Shown here piece by piece: positions 1-7,646 of a stretch of 21,893 nucleotides of DNA (position 1 is its first letter; each line of letters opens with the position of its first letter). The DNA lies in NCBI RefSeq assembly GCF_041224595.1, contig NZ_JBGFGN010000071.1, positions 1 to 21,893 of the forward strand. Reading direction: 5' to 3'. Both the position numbers and the translations under genes were made by a program. The notes beneath the pieces were generated by a model. The model worked only from the letters and a program-made list of their open reading frames with translations, ran no database searches and had not been told where the DNA came from. Origin of the DNA: Donghicola sp041224595 (GTDB lineage Bacteria > Pseudomonadota > Alphaproteobacteria > Rhodobacterales > Rhodobacteraceae).

Positions 1-226
1 CAAGCGGTACACGTGCTGTAGACATCAGCCCGGCGACCAGCCTAGGATGCGTTGCCGGGCGCCCCTCTTTCGAGGGGAAGAATTCTGCCCATTCCCAATC
101 GATCAGCTCGGACAATTTTACCAACTCGTGGCGCATGTCGATCATGTCGACCAGTCGAGGTCGCAAGAGATCGTCTTGTTCCGTGGCGCGGGAGCGGTGC
201 TTCGTGGCAGCAGTCCCAAATTGCAG
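1..226 (-). pseudogene. IS5-type transposase, 5' fragment, frameshifted and running off the window
   Basis: The minus-strand reading from about 226 to the window start contains TEQDDLLRPRLVDMIDMRHE, then KLSELIDWEWAEFF and SKEGRPATHPRLVAGLM. This is the familiar N-terminal region of IS5-type transposases (EQDDLFRxRLxxIIxMxHELV, IDWDW, GRPxxxPRLVAGL). After ...AGLM the frame is lost: the DNA at 16-22 reads as though two bases are missing from a YLQHVYRL-type segment, and the expected residues resume in another frame. No ATG precedes the conserved part; a CTG at 224-226 sits where a start might have been. Only about 75 residues are visible, so the 3' part lies outside the window or is lost. It is almost certainly inactive. 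Exact IS name not recognised. Confidence 0.75.
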
Positions 227-256
227 GGTTTCTGAAGGAATCCTATGAAACCCTGC
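223..256. repeat. Palindrome with 10-bp perfect arms next to the transposase remnant
   Basis: GCAGGGTTTC (223-232) and GAAACCCTGC (247-256) are exact reverse complements separated by 14 bases, which themselves contain AGGA/TCCT half-sites. It lies right at the 5' edge of the transposase remnant. It could be an element-end structure, an operator or a hairpin that blocks read-through into the transposase. The symmetry is seen directly; the role is inferred. Confidence 0.6.
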
Positions 257-353
257 AGCACAAAGCCAATACAATCACCGATTTCTCAAACAAATTCAGA
301 AACTTGGAGGTTGTTCAAAGCCGACTAAGTATATTTATGTACTCACGATGTGC

Positions 354-3300
354 TTAAACCGCGTTTAATTGCCGCGGCCCCAAGCTCATAGAGATGGGCT
401 GATATGCCGTAAATGTATGCGCATTTGCATTCTCTCTTTGCCATGCCAGAAATCTCTGCACCGCATTCGTATCATCCTCAATTGATACGAATGCCGGGTC
501 GCTGTAGCTCAGCGACGGGAGAGTGACATCGTCGAGTGTTTCACCACGTAACACGGCTTCCACGGCGTTGACATGAATATCGGTCTCCCATTGCAGAGAC
601 CGCATCTTCGCGATCTCCACACCCTTGTCGCTGCGCGCGGCTAGGGCTTCCGGGTCGCTCAGGAGATGGTCGAAAGCCGCCGCAAGCGAGTGCGCGGATT
701 GATAGGCCAGAAGAGCGGTGCCATCGGCATAATCGAACAGGTTGTTGTAGCGATAGACATCCACCGGAACACAGCCCGCGGCCATCATCTCGAACGGGAT
801 ACGTGAGGGGTTGGTCAGGCTGATGCATAGGCCGATTTGCGCACTATTGTAGAGCCCATTGAGGTGGGAAATGTCATTGACCATCCCGAGGTGCTCGAAT
901 TCGAAGGGCAAATCCGGGCGCGGAGCCGAACCGTAGGTCACGATCTCAAGGTCCGGGTGCTTCTGCTTCACCAAGGCGAGCGCCTCGAGCGAAATCCGCG
1001 GCATACGGCGCGGCTTGTCGGGCTGGAACAGAACGGCGACGCGTTTGCGACGTTTGATATCTTCGAAAGGCCGATAAACCGTCGTATCGACACCCAGCCC
1101 CGCACCGATCGCCATGCCGCCGAAGCGCGACTGGATGAGATGAGGCAGCCAGTGGCCGACGCAGAGATGGTTTAGCCCCTGAGCGAAGGAATTCTCGCCG
1201 ATGACATAGCCATCGGACAGCATGTTGAATTCGGCCTCGTTGTCTTGCACCAGATAGAATTTCTTGACGTCCTCATCGTATTTCTTGTTCAAGAACTCGG
1301 CGCTGTGCATGATAGTGGCGATCGCCGCATCGGGCTTGATGTCCACTTGCCAGTGGTCGTGCAGGATGGCAGCGCTGTTCTCGGTTTCCTGCTCGACATA
1401 GCCGTATTGATCGCCGCGCCCCTCCGATAGCAAATGCACTTCGTGTCCGGCGCGGGAAAGGGCTTTGACGAGATTGTAGATCGTGCGATGGCCGCCTGAC
1501 CCCCAGATCGGATGGGGCGCGTATACCGCGATCTTGTGCTTGTTTCCTCGAAGCTCCGCGGGAACCGCAGCAACTCCCCCGGGCCGCGACATCGCCAGCC
1601 TCTGATGGACCGACAGTTCGTCATAGAGCGAAGCATATTCTTTCGAATTCAGGAAAGAACTGGGCCAGCGCCGGTCAAACAATCCATTGGCAGTGTGGTA
1701 ATGCATTTCATAATCGGGCAGCGTCTCGTCGAGCACTGTGCTGACCTCTTCGTTCATGGTGTCGAGCTCACCGGTGCCGAAGGTCTCGTTGTGTTCGAGC
1801 GCGGCGAAAGCGTCGGCGACACGGAACTCCGGGGAAGTCATGAATCGCTCGGCGATGAGGTTGGCGAGCTGGCGCAGGTCGCTCGAGACCAAACCGTGGC
1901 GCCGGATATACTCGAAGACCTTCTTTGCCGAAGCGAGTAGCTCTTTCTGCAGCGGAACCACATGATCCGCGATGCATGCCTCTTCGCTTGCGAAAACCTC
2001 GCGCAGCGGTTCGCACTTTTCATAGCCGATCACCGATCCGCCGAGCGCATTGGAAAGGAATTCCAACGCGGCAAATTCGTTGATCGCCTCTTGCTCACCT
2101 CTTTGGGCATCGAAAAGATAGCCGATTTTTGTGCAACCTGCCGGCTGGGGGTTCAGAAAGGGGGAAAGGCCAAGGTAGTTTCCGTGCACCTCACCATTGG
2201 AAACAAGCGCGATATTGTCCTGAATGCTCCCGCGCCAGCCAATGTCAACGATCAGTCGCTTGTCTTCGGCCTTCGGGTCGAATCCGGCACCTTCGAGATA
2301 ATCGACTAGGGCGGCGCGCTGCTTCCAGATACTCTGGCGGCCGCTGTCGCGAACTTCCGGATCGTTGAGGAAGTCGATCACCTTGTCGTTCTGCCAAGGA
2401 TATTTCACCGGCACGTCCAGCTTGATCCCGTGGCGCGTGGCCGCCTTTTCCCAGACCTTCGGGTCGATGTTCAGCGTCACCGCGAGGGCCTGAACCGACT
2501 GGGTCGAGTACTGGCTCCACAGGCGCATAAGGTATTCGGGCGTCAGGTCTGCCAGAGACGCGGCGAAGGTGGCGCGACGGCTGACGTAAAGCATCTGAGA
2601 ATCCGCATAGGATCCCAAATCATAGACGTCTAATTTCACCGCGAGTTCGTAGAGTTCCTTGAAGAAAGCCCCCTCTCGAGAAAAGAAGAAAATTCGGTCG
2701 GTGCCAATTTTCTCCGCTTCCTCAATGATGTTCAGGACGAACCCGCCAAAGACGATCGCGAGAGCGCTGGCCGGGCAAGTCGCCTCGCTCTCGTCGAAAC
2801 CGACAAGCTGTGCGAGATTGCGGGCATGTTCGGTGAAATTGCCTGCGAGATGCCCATAATACGCCTTGTCGAGGGCCGCGATCCTCTGGTTGTGTGCCGG
2901 AACACTGAATAGTTCGGCGTTGAGCCCATGCTTGCGCGCCTCCTGAACGTCCGCCTGAAAGCGGTCGCCTATATGAAAAATGCCGTCGGCTTCGGCGTTT
3001 TCCCGCATCAGGACCGTGTCATAGAGATCGCCACTGCGCTTGGTTGCGAGGTGATCGCAGGACACATAAACTTGATCAAACTCCGGCAGGTCATTGTTGT
3101 ACAGGATCGCCTTGAGATCTTCTTTTCCGAGATAGAAATCAGAAATGGCGATCTTACGCCCGGGGAATCCTTCGAGAATCGCCTGCACCGTTGCGTCAGG
3201 ATAGGAAGCGCTCTTTTCGATCGCGATTTCGGTCTTCTTGACGCTGGCCTCGAACTCGGATTCGGAAAGTTGCAACAAGGACAGCCAGACCTTTGACATG

Positions 3301-4631
3301 TCCTCGAAACGAAATTCGTAAACCTCGTCGGAAGCTATGGCTTCGGCGGTTCGGCGCATCTGCATCACGTCCACAGGATGCAGCTTTGCAAGGTCCAGAT
3401 TGACATTGCGCGACCGAAGCCAAAGCGCCCGCGCCGCGCGCAATTTAGTTTCGTCAGGCTGGCAGCTGCGGCGCAATACGGTATCCCATATATCACAGGA
3501 CAGAACCTTGTTTTTCCCCTCGCTCAGCAGCAGCTTGATGAAAGCTTCATCGCGCGGGTTTTCTGCTTCCAGGCTCGACGCTCGATCAGATTGTATTGAG
3601 GGCAGCGCGAGATCTTCGCTCGAAAACGTCTGCTGATCTCCGAAAAGACGCAAGGCTTCGACATCGAAACCATTGCGCCCGCGAACCTCGTCCCAGTCCT
3701 CATGCGGGAGCAGGTGGACGAGTTTTTGATTCGCGTAGTAACCGGCCGTCACGCTTGTGTGCCTGTGGCAGGGCAACAGCGGTATTTGTCCAGTGGCGAT
3801 CAGGTGGCGTTCGAGTGGTGTCAGATGGTCAAGCTCGCTCCCCAAATTCACCGACGGGGCAAAAGGGTCGAACCATGAGTTGGGTTTGAACCGATTCGAC
3901 ACACCGAAACGGATGTAATGATGAGTTATGTCGGTCGTCGTGCCCTCAACCTCAGGAAATTCACGCCGGTAAACCTCAGGGTCGAGGTGCATCCGAATCA
4001 TTCCCGCGCGCATCAACTGATCGTACGGAGGCAACAGCCAAGGTTTTTGGGGGTGTGGCTTACGCCCTTCTAGATACCCAAACTCCAAATAGTGTGTAAG
4101 TGGATCGACACCGGCCTCACGCACGTCGCGGTTGGTCGCTTTATAATACTGCGCGTCAAACCGGTCGGTTAGCACTTTTCCCTGTGTGTGGCCGAAGGAA
4201 ATATAATGCAGGACCGGATCTAAATCAGTCGCTTCGGCGAGATGATCCGCCGATAGCGTTTCAAAATAGGCGGATCTGTCAACATAGGGCGCTACTTTGG
4301 CATAAAGGGCTTTGCCTTCCTCGCTCAGACGTTGCGTGTGCTCCGCCTTCGCGTTGGGACGTCGCCCCTCGAATTGCCCGAAAGACAGGTAATGCTCTAG
4401 CGGAGAGATGCCGCTAGAGGCAACATCCTGATTGACTTGTATATACCATGCGCCATCGAAATATGCCGATGGTTGGCATCCAAGCTTCCAGCCATCTGCC
4501 TTATAACTATCATAGGCTTCTTTAAGCTGAAACACATTATCGGACTTGAGTGCATTCGAATAAAATTCGACATCAAGCAAATCGCTGATGGTCAAAGGCG
4601 CTTTAAAGAGTTTGTTGTTGTTAGCGGGCAT
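354..4631 (-). CDS. Large modular protein: N-terminal repeats, HAD-like domain and C-terminal GT4-like glycosyltransferase
   Basis: The product has 1425 residues. Residues about 54-253 hold four copies of a repeat shaped like FD-x-xWYxxxNxDVxxxGxxPLxHYLxFGxxEGRxP (for example HYLSFGQFEGRRP at 80-92 and HYLEFGYLEGRKP at 180-192). Residues 376-580 resemble a HAD-like hydrolase: DIWDT at 380-384, ISD at 496-498, a lysine near 531 and HIGDRFQADV at 553-562. A companion region follows to about 870 (FFFSREG 648-654, VDIGWRGS 795-802). Residues 1033-1360 look like a GT-B (GT4, WsaF/RgpF-cluster type) transferase: APHPIWGSGGHRTIYNLVK, FYLVQDNEAEF, CVGHW and NPSRIPFEMMAAGCVPV, the donor-binding segment. 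No signal peptide or membrane segment is evident, so it is probably cytoplasmic. The start at 4631 has AAGGAA seven bases upstream. Likely role: synthesis of a surface polysaccharide or protein glycan; acceptor and sugar unknown. Confidence 0.85.
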   Translation of the reverse strand: MPANNNKLFKAPLTISDLLDVEFYSNALKSDNVFQLKEAYDSYKADGWKLGCQPSAYFDGAWYIQVNQDVASSGISPLEHYLSFGQFEGRRPNAKAEHTQRLSEEGKALYAKVAPYVDRSAYFETLSADHLAEATDLDPVLHYISFGHTQGKVLTDRFDAQYYKATNRDVREAGVDPLTHYLEFGYLEGRKPHPQKPWLLPPYDQLMRAGMIRMHLDPEVYRREFPEVEGTTTDITHHYIRFGVSNRFKPNSWFDPFAPSVNLGSELDHLTPLERHLIATGQIPLLPCHRHTSVTAGYYANQKLVHLLPHEDWDEVRGRNGFDVEALRLFGDQQTFSSEDLALPSIQSDRASSLEAENPRDEAFIKLLLSEGKNKVLSCDIWDTVLRRSCQPDETKLRAARALWLRSRNVNLDLAKLHPVDVMQMRRTAEAIASDEVYEFRFEDMSKVWLSLLQLSESEFEASVKKTEIAIEKSASYPDATVQAILEGFPGRKIAISDFYLGKEDLKAILYNNDLPEFDQVYVSCDHLATKRSGDLYDTVLMRENAEADGIFHIGDRFQADVQEARKHGLNAELFSVPAHNQRIAALDKAYYGHLAGNFTEHARNLAQLVGFDESEATCPASALAIVFGGFVLNIIEEAEKIGTDRIFFFSREGAFFKELYELAVKLDVYDLGSYADSQMLYVSRRATFAASLADLTPEYLMRLWSQYSTQSVQALAVTLNIDPKVWEKAATRHGIKLDVPVKYPWQNDKVIDFLNDPEVRDSGRQSIWKQRAALVDYLEGAGFDPKAEDKRLIVDIGWRGSIQDNIALVSNGEVHGNYLGLSPFLNPQPAGCTKIGYLFDAQRGEQEAINEFAALEFLSNALGGSVIGYEKCEPLREVFASEEACIADHVVPLQKELLASAKKVFEYIRRHGLVSSDLRQLANLIAERFMTSPEFRVADAFAALEHNETFGTGELDTMNEEVSTVLDETLPDYEMHYHTANGLFDRRWPSSFLNSKEYASLYDELSVHQRLAMSRPGGVAAVPAELRGNKHKIAVYAPHPIWGSGGHRTIYNLVKALSRAGHEVHLLSEGRGDQYGYVEQETENSAAILHDHWQVDIKPDAAIATIMHSAEFLNKKYDEDVKKFYLVQDNEAEFNMLSDGYVIGENSFAQGLNHLCVGHWLPHLIQSRFGGMAIGAGLGVDTTVYRPFEDIKRRKRVAVLFQPDKPRRMPRISLEALALVKQKHPDLEIVTYGSAPRPDLPFEFEHLGMVNDISHLNGLYNSAQIGLCISLTNPSRIPFEMMAAGCVPVDVYRYNNLFDYADGTALLAYQSAHSLAAAFDHLLSDPEALAARSDKGVEIAKMRSLQWETDIHVNAVEAVLRGETLDDVTLPSLSYSDPAFVSIEDDTNAVQRFLAWQRENANAHTFTAYQPISMSLGPRQLNAV

Positions 4632-4710
4632 CTAAGTTCCTTAAACAAATCGTTGATGGCCAAAGGCGCTTTAAAGAATCTCTTGTTTTTAGCTGGCATC
4701 TAAGTTCCTT
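4578..4710 (-). repeat. Imperfect tandem duplication of a ribosome-binding site plus start region (65 bp, two copies)
   Basis: 4578-4642 and 4646-4710 align without gaps at an offset of 68 bases with about 7 mismatches in 65. Each copy contains, on the minus strand, AAGGAACTTAG-ATG and the first roughly 18 codons of the large protein. The downstream copy is the real start of the 1425-residue protein. Because 68 is not a multiple of three, the upstream ATG is out of frame with it. The upstream copy still encodes MPAKNKRFFKAPLAIND, very like MPANNNKLFKAPLTISD. Confidence 0.9.
4592..4699 (-). CDS. Possible 35-residue upstream ORF overlapping the start of the large gene
   Basis: The ATG at 4697-4699 has the same AAGGAA ribosome-binding site and spacing as the large gene and opens a 35-codon frame that ends with TGA at 4592-4594, inside the large gene. 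Its first 18 residues copy the N-terminus of the large protein; the tail (LRCPLTTTNSLKRL) is the large gene's start read in another frame. It may be translated and compete with or couple to the main start, or simply be a scar of a lost paralogous gene. No independent function is suggested. Confidence 0.3.
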   Translation of the reverse strand: MPAKNKRFFKAPLAINDLFKELRCPLTTTNSLKRL

Positions 4711-4759
4711 TTCAATCGGCCTTCTGGTCTTTCATGAAATAAAAATTCAGAGGCGGATC

Positions 4760-4852
4760 GGCGCTGATGATGTAACCGCCCTCCTTTGTGGATCGTCGCA
4801 GACCCACCTTGGCACATCGATGCCGTCGGGGGGCGGTTACATCATCAGCGCC
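4760..4852. repeat. Perfect 21-bp inverted repeat around a 51-bp core; possible MITE or solo IS ends
   Basis: 4760-4780 (begins GGCGCTGATGATGTAACC) and 4832-4852 are exact reverse complements, spanning 93 bp in total. The core has no coding potential. Long perfect ends around a short non-coding core fit a miniature inverted-repeat element or the two ends of an insertion sequence after internal deletion. GGATC occurs near both sides (4755-4759 and 4858-4862), but it does not directly abut the right arm, so it is not a clean target duplication. A transcribed hairpin upstream of the large gene is the alternative. Confidence 0.6.
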
Positions 4853-4975
4853 GCTCTGGATCAAAGATAATGGGCATCCTCTAACGCCAATATATCTTGT
4901 ATGTATAATAAATTAATGCACGTATTTTGCTGTTATCCGCATATGATGATTTCCTTGTGCAGCCGCCCGTTTAGC

Positions 4976-4989
4976 CCGATAAATATCGG
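4976..4989. promoter_or_regulatory. Small palindrome CCGATA-AA-TATCGG, operator candidate
   Basis: CCGATA (4976-4981) and TATCGG (4984-4989) are perfect complements two bases apart, in AT-rich DNA about 280 bases upstream of the duplicated start region of the large glycosyltransferase gene. The symmetry and location would suit a dimeric regulator. No known consensus is recognised, and chance occurrence is possible. Confidence 0.2.
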
Positions 4990-5228
4990 TTATCATGGAT
5001 AATGATGGAATGGAGAACTGCCGTCGCTTCCCAATGTATTCCACCCTTGCAAAAGATGTATTGACCCAGCGGTTTCTGCTCAGTTTCAGCCACTAGTCTG
5101 AAGGTGTTGTCACGTTACCGCCGACGCCATCGTGAGGTGTCGGGCATGACTATGCTCCCGAGAGTCCAACTTCGATCCACAGCAGCCTCCTCACGGGACG
5201 GACAATTCCTGCGAGGCCCATATGCTTT

Positions 5229-5711
5229 TTATTCTGGCTCCACGATACCCCGCTCTGCCATGGCGTTCAGGGCATCGAGCCAGTCCTTGCAAGGCCGGGT
5301 GGCGCCTACGATGCGCGCAGGCGGCGCGTGGCGCTCAATGGCGGGGAGAAGACACGAAAGCTGTGCATGCAGGGCCTCACCCGCTGGTTCGTTGTCGAAG
5401 CCCGAGAATATTTGACGACCGTCTGCCAAGGTTTTCAGGCCCCGCTTTGTCCTCTGTCCGAAGCCGCCGCCGGTGCTAACGTAGAGTGTGTCGCCCCGCG
5501 CCTCTAGCTCGGCCAGGGCCAAGGCATCCAGTCCGCCTTCAAACACCACCATACGCGTAGCGCCCTTTGGATCGCCAAGAACCGATACGGTCTTTACCCC
5601 GCCTTTGGCAAAGCGTGCGGTGTTGCGGATGCCATCCTTTTCCCAAGCCTGTTCAAAGCCCAAGATGTCGCCGGTGTCAGGATGCCCGCCGCGGTCCGAA
5701 GGTCCACGCAT
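5229..5711 (-). pseudogene. 3' part of a toprim-domain plasmid primase/mobilisation gene, 5' end lost
   Basis: This 160-codon frame begins inside DNA that also encodes the ParA-like gene in another frame. From about residue 9 (GHPDTGDILGFEQAW...RFAKGG) it reads as the inner part of a DUF3991/toprim-type protein. The toprim signature is visible: VVFEGGLDALALAELEARG, with the acidic residue of the first motif, then YVSTGGGFG, and GFDNEPAGE as the DxD-like motif (here D-N-E). The end has CKDWLDALNA, like the KDWxD motif of plasmid-borne toprim proteins. Whole proteins of this sort are usually several hundred residues, so the N-terminal majority is missing. In plasmids these genes lie near mobilisation functions. 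Whether the fragment is translated is unknown. Confidence 0.7.
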
Positions 5712-5875
5712 GTTGTCCGGTCTTCAAACAGCATATCAAGGCCGGGGTTTTTGACGTCTCCGTCCACCAGTGTGAGCGGTCGCCCCACTGCTTCAAAAGC
5801 TGCCGCGGTTCTGGTGGCACACTGGGTTTTGCCCACGCCCCCTTTGTCGCCATGGATAAACAGTACACTCTTCAT
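5594..5875 (-). pseudogene. ParA/MinD-like ATPase N-terminus (plasmid StbB/TraL type), truncated by a fusion
   Basis: The frame opens MKSVLFIHGDKGGVGKTQCA, a deviant Walker A motif (KGGVGKT) at the usual place, followed by LTLVDGDVKNPGLDMLF, the Walker A' segment. This identifies a ParA/MinD/StbB/TraL-type ATPase found in plasmid partition and mobilisation operons. Similarity stops near residue 60 (CVDLR). The remaining codons (TAAGILTPATSWALNRL...) are the toprim gene read out of frame, so the two genes were joined by a deletion at about 5685-5705. Family members are normally 200 or more residues. The start overlaps the stop of the upstream gene by ATGA (5872-5875) and has a good AAGGTGA site, a remnant of a coupled operon. 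Confidence 0.75.
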
Positions 5876-6213
5876 AGGTCACCTTTCATGTTTCGACCGT
5901 TTCTTTTGGGAGGTTGAGTCCGGCGCGGTGATTGTGCGTCAGGTCGGGATTGCCACGGAGCATTTGGCTCAGGTCGCAAAAATTCGTTGGTGGCTTTGAA
6001 AGCTTGTGGCTGCGCTGCTGGCGCGCGCTTGGGTTGTACCGGCGCGAGACCCTGTTCGGCTCGAGCCTTCTGGAGATAGTTCCGGAAGGTCTGCAGATTG
6101 ATCTGCTGATCTGCGTCACGGTTAGCGTTCAGGGCAGCCACGATGTCTGTCAGAGTATGCCCCGCCAGCATCGCTGCGCGGATGTCTTCGGCAAGCGCGC
6201 GGACAAGGTCCAT
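5872..6213 (-). CDS. Small HTH-like plasmid protein (StbA/TraK-like), possibly lacking its native start
   Basis: This 113-residue product has an N-terminal segment (MDLVRALAEDIRAAMLAG, then HTLTDIVAALNAN...LQTFRNYLQKAR) that looks like a helix-turn-helix of the type seen in plasmid StbA/TraK-like accessory DNA-binding proteins. A Pro/Ala/Arg-rich disordered tail follows. Overlap by ATGA with the ParA-like gene supports an original operon for plasmid stability or mobilisation. The ATG is embedded in TGATG directly at the end of an IS5 transposase remnant, with no clear ribosome-binding site, so the native 5' end may have been replaced. It could still be expressed by re-initiation. Family assignment is tentative. 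Confidence 0.5.
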   Translation of the reverse strand: MDLVRALAEDIRAAMLAGHTLTDIVAALNANRDADQQINLQTFRNYLQKARAEQGLAPVQPKRAPAAQPQAFKATNEFLRPEPNAPWQSRPDAQSPRRTQPPKRNGRNMKGDL

Positions 6214-6351
6214 CAGTGGACTGCCGCGCGTTCAATGATCGGCCGGAAACGTTCGAAATCACAGTGGCGTTCAGGGTTTCGAGCGGGTCACCACCCGCCG
6301 AAATCTCGCCAACCGGTCGTCGACACTCCAGAACCCTGCTTGCTTGGTCAT
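6213..6351 (-). pseudogene. IS5-family transposase N-terminus with two single-base frameshifts
   Basis: Starting at the ATG at 6349-6351, three frames read in turn give MTKQAGFWSVDDRLA, then EISAGGDPLETLNATV, then DFERFRPIIERA. Together they match the start of IS5-family transposases (FWxVxxRLxxLSxxGDPLExLxxxVDFExFRxxLE). One base appears missing near 6308 and another near 6261. Similarity ends at about 6228, where the HTH plasmid gene begins. Only about 43 codons survive, so the element is dead. No terminal inverted repeat was identified with confidence. Confidence 0.75.
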
Positions 6352-6626
6352 GATCCCCTCCACCCATCATGAGCAGTGAATCACGACGAAAGAACAGCAG
6401 CTAGAGGTTTCTGGAGGTGTCCAACTTGCATCTTCCGCTGCGTGGATCATGCTGCCGCAGAACGCGACAAGCGCGACGTTCTGAGATCCTCAGTTCGGCA
6501 CGAACACGATGAATGCAAGCACGGCCCAAGAAAAGCATTCAGCCGCAAAATGTCTTGCCCTATGAAGAGTAGGGACGCATGGCACGGCCTGCAGATATCC
6601 TCGGTCAACAAGGGAAATCCCTGTCA
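6352..6626. other. Spacer between the transposase remnant and the GT8 gene
   Basis: No convincing gene. A hairpin with arms CAGAACG (6458-6464) and CGTTCTG (6477-6483) is present. An in-frame ATG for the GT8 gene exists at 6579 with AGGGA only three bases upstream, but I prefer 6627. The promoter of the GT8 gene presumably lies here; I could not place it. Confidence 0.5.
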
Positions 6627-7646
6627 ATGCCAAAGAAACGTATGAATATCGCCACCTCCTGCAATGACAGATATGCACGGCTCGTGTTCGTCAACCTTCT
6701 CAATATCCACGAGATCCTGTGCCAGACCTATGATGTGCATTTCTATCTCATGCAGTCAGAAATCTCAGAGCCCACACTCGCCGCGCTGACGGATTTTGCA
6801 GATGGGCTCGATTTGACCTTTTACAACGTGCATGTGACCGAGCGTGCAATGTTTGAGAGCATGTCACGCTACGCCCGCGCACCGGATATCGAACGGTTCT
6901 TTGATGCGGCCTGTCACTTGTTCCTGCCCAAAGACATTGACCGAGTGCTCTATGTTGATACTGGTGATGTGTTGTTTCTCAGCGATGACTACGGGTTTTA
7001 TTTTCGGGATTTCAAAGACAAATCGCTGCTGGTCACCACCTATTGGAGGCTACCAGAAGACCCGTTGGATTTCGATCAATTTCAACACCTCGGAGGTGGG
7101 TTCAACTCAGGTCATATCCTGATCAATCTGGAGCGGCTGCGAGCCCGCGGCCTGCGCCCGCAGCATTACGCCAACTATGTCGAGCGATGGGCGGCGCACA
7201 TCCCCGGCAAAGAGGTGCTTTATGTCGGGGATCAAGGCTTTCTAACGGCCTTCTTTGCGGGCGAGATCGGCAAGATCAAGAAGAAGAACCGTTACAACGT
7301 AAAAGTAGTGGATCTGAACGGGCAGACACCGGACATGAACCCAAAATCAATTCACCTCAACGCGATGTTCGGCAATATCAAACCTTGGCAAGTGCCCTTC
7401 ACCAGCCCGCAGGATCTTGATCGGCTGGAGCTGGCCGTCGAAACGATCAACCCAAAGACCCAGACACCGCAGCGGTATTTTACGGGGTATGAGAATAGCT
7501 GCATCCTGACGTGGTGGGATTTTTGCGCACGCACTCCGGTTTATGAAGAACTCAAACGCAAGTCTCTTCGGGATATGACACTGCTGAGATTGATGAGCCA
7601 GCGCATCAGCACTCAGGCCAGCGCCCTGCGCGACCTTATCACATAG
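6627..7646 (+). CDS. Glycosyltransferase family 8-like protein
   Basis: The 339-residue product begins MPKKRMNIATSCNDRYARL, the first beta strand typical of GT8 enzymes. The metal-binding motif is DTGD at 111-114 (VLYVDTGDVLFL), a variant of the usual DxD. FNSGHILINLERLR (159-172) and GDQG (201-204) are the conserved mid-domain motifs. IHLNAMFGNIKPW (242-254) is the family's HxxxxxKPW signature. It should be a retaining transferase using a nucleotide sugar, probably UDP-hexose, acting on a surface glycan. Start 6627 is chosen because AAGGGA lies 11 bases upstream and the fold begins immediately; 6579 and 6642 are alternatives. It stands alone between mobile remnants and the epimerase operon. 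Confidence 0.85.
   Translation: MPKKRMNIATSCNDRYARLVFVNLLNIHEILCQTYDVHFYLMQSEISEPTLAALTDFADGLDLTFYNVHVTERAMFESMSRYARAPDIERFFDAACHLFLPKDIDRVLYVDTGDVLFLSDDYGFYFRDFKDKSLLVTTYWRLPEDPLDFDQFQHLGGGFNSGHILINLERLRARGLRPQHYANYVERWAAHIPGKEVLYVGDQGFLTAFFAGEIGKIKKKNRYNVKVVDLNGQTPDMNPKSIHLNAMFGNIKPWQVPFTSPQDLDRLELAVETINPKTQTPQRYFTGYENSCILTWWDFCARTPVYEELKRKSLRDMTLLRLMSQRISTQASALRDLIT

Larger units (their letters stand above)
4711..5228. other. AT-rich spacer without a recognisable gene
   Basis: Between the large glycosyltransferase gene and the toprim remnant (both minus strand) no reading frame looks like a real protein. The stretch 4860-5060 is AT-rich (runs such as TATGTATAATAAATTAATG). It should hold the promoter of the large gene, but I cannot place it with confidence. 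It contains the 21-bp inverted repeat at 4760-4852 and a small palindrome at 4976-4989. Confidence 0.6.

Noticed and set aside
5104..5415. Plus-strand open frame over the toprim remnant
   Set aside because: It overlaps antisense to a recognisable toprim sequence and shows no protein features.
6490..6560. Minus-strand peptide HFAAECFSWAVLAFIVFVPN resembling the C-terminus of some transposases
   Set aside because: Only about 20 residues, no conserved catalytic segment and no continuous frame; too weak to call.
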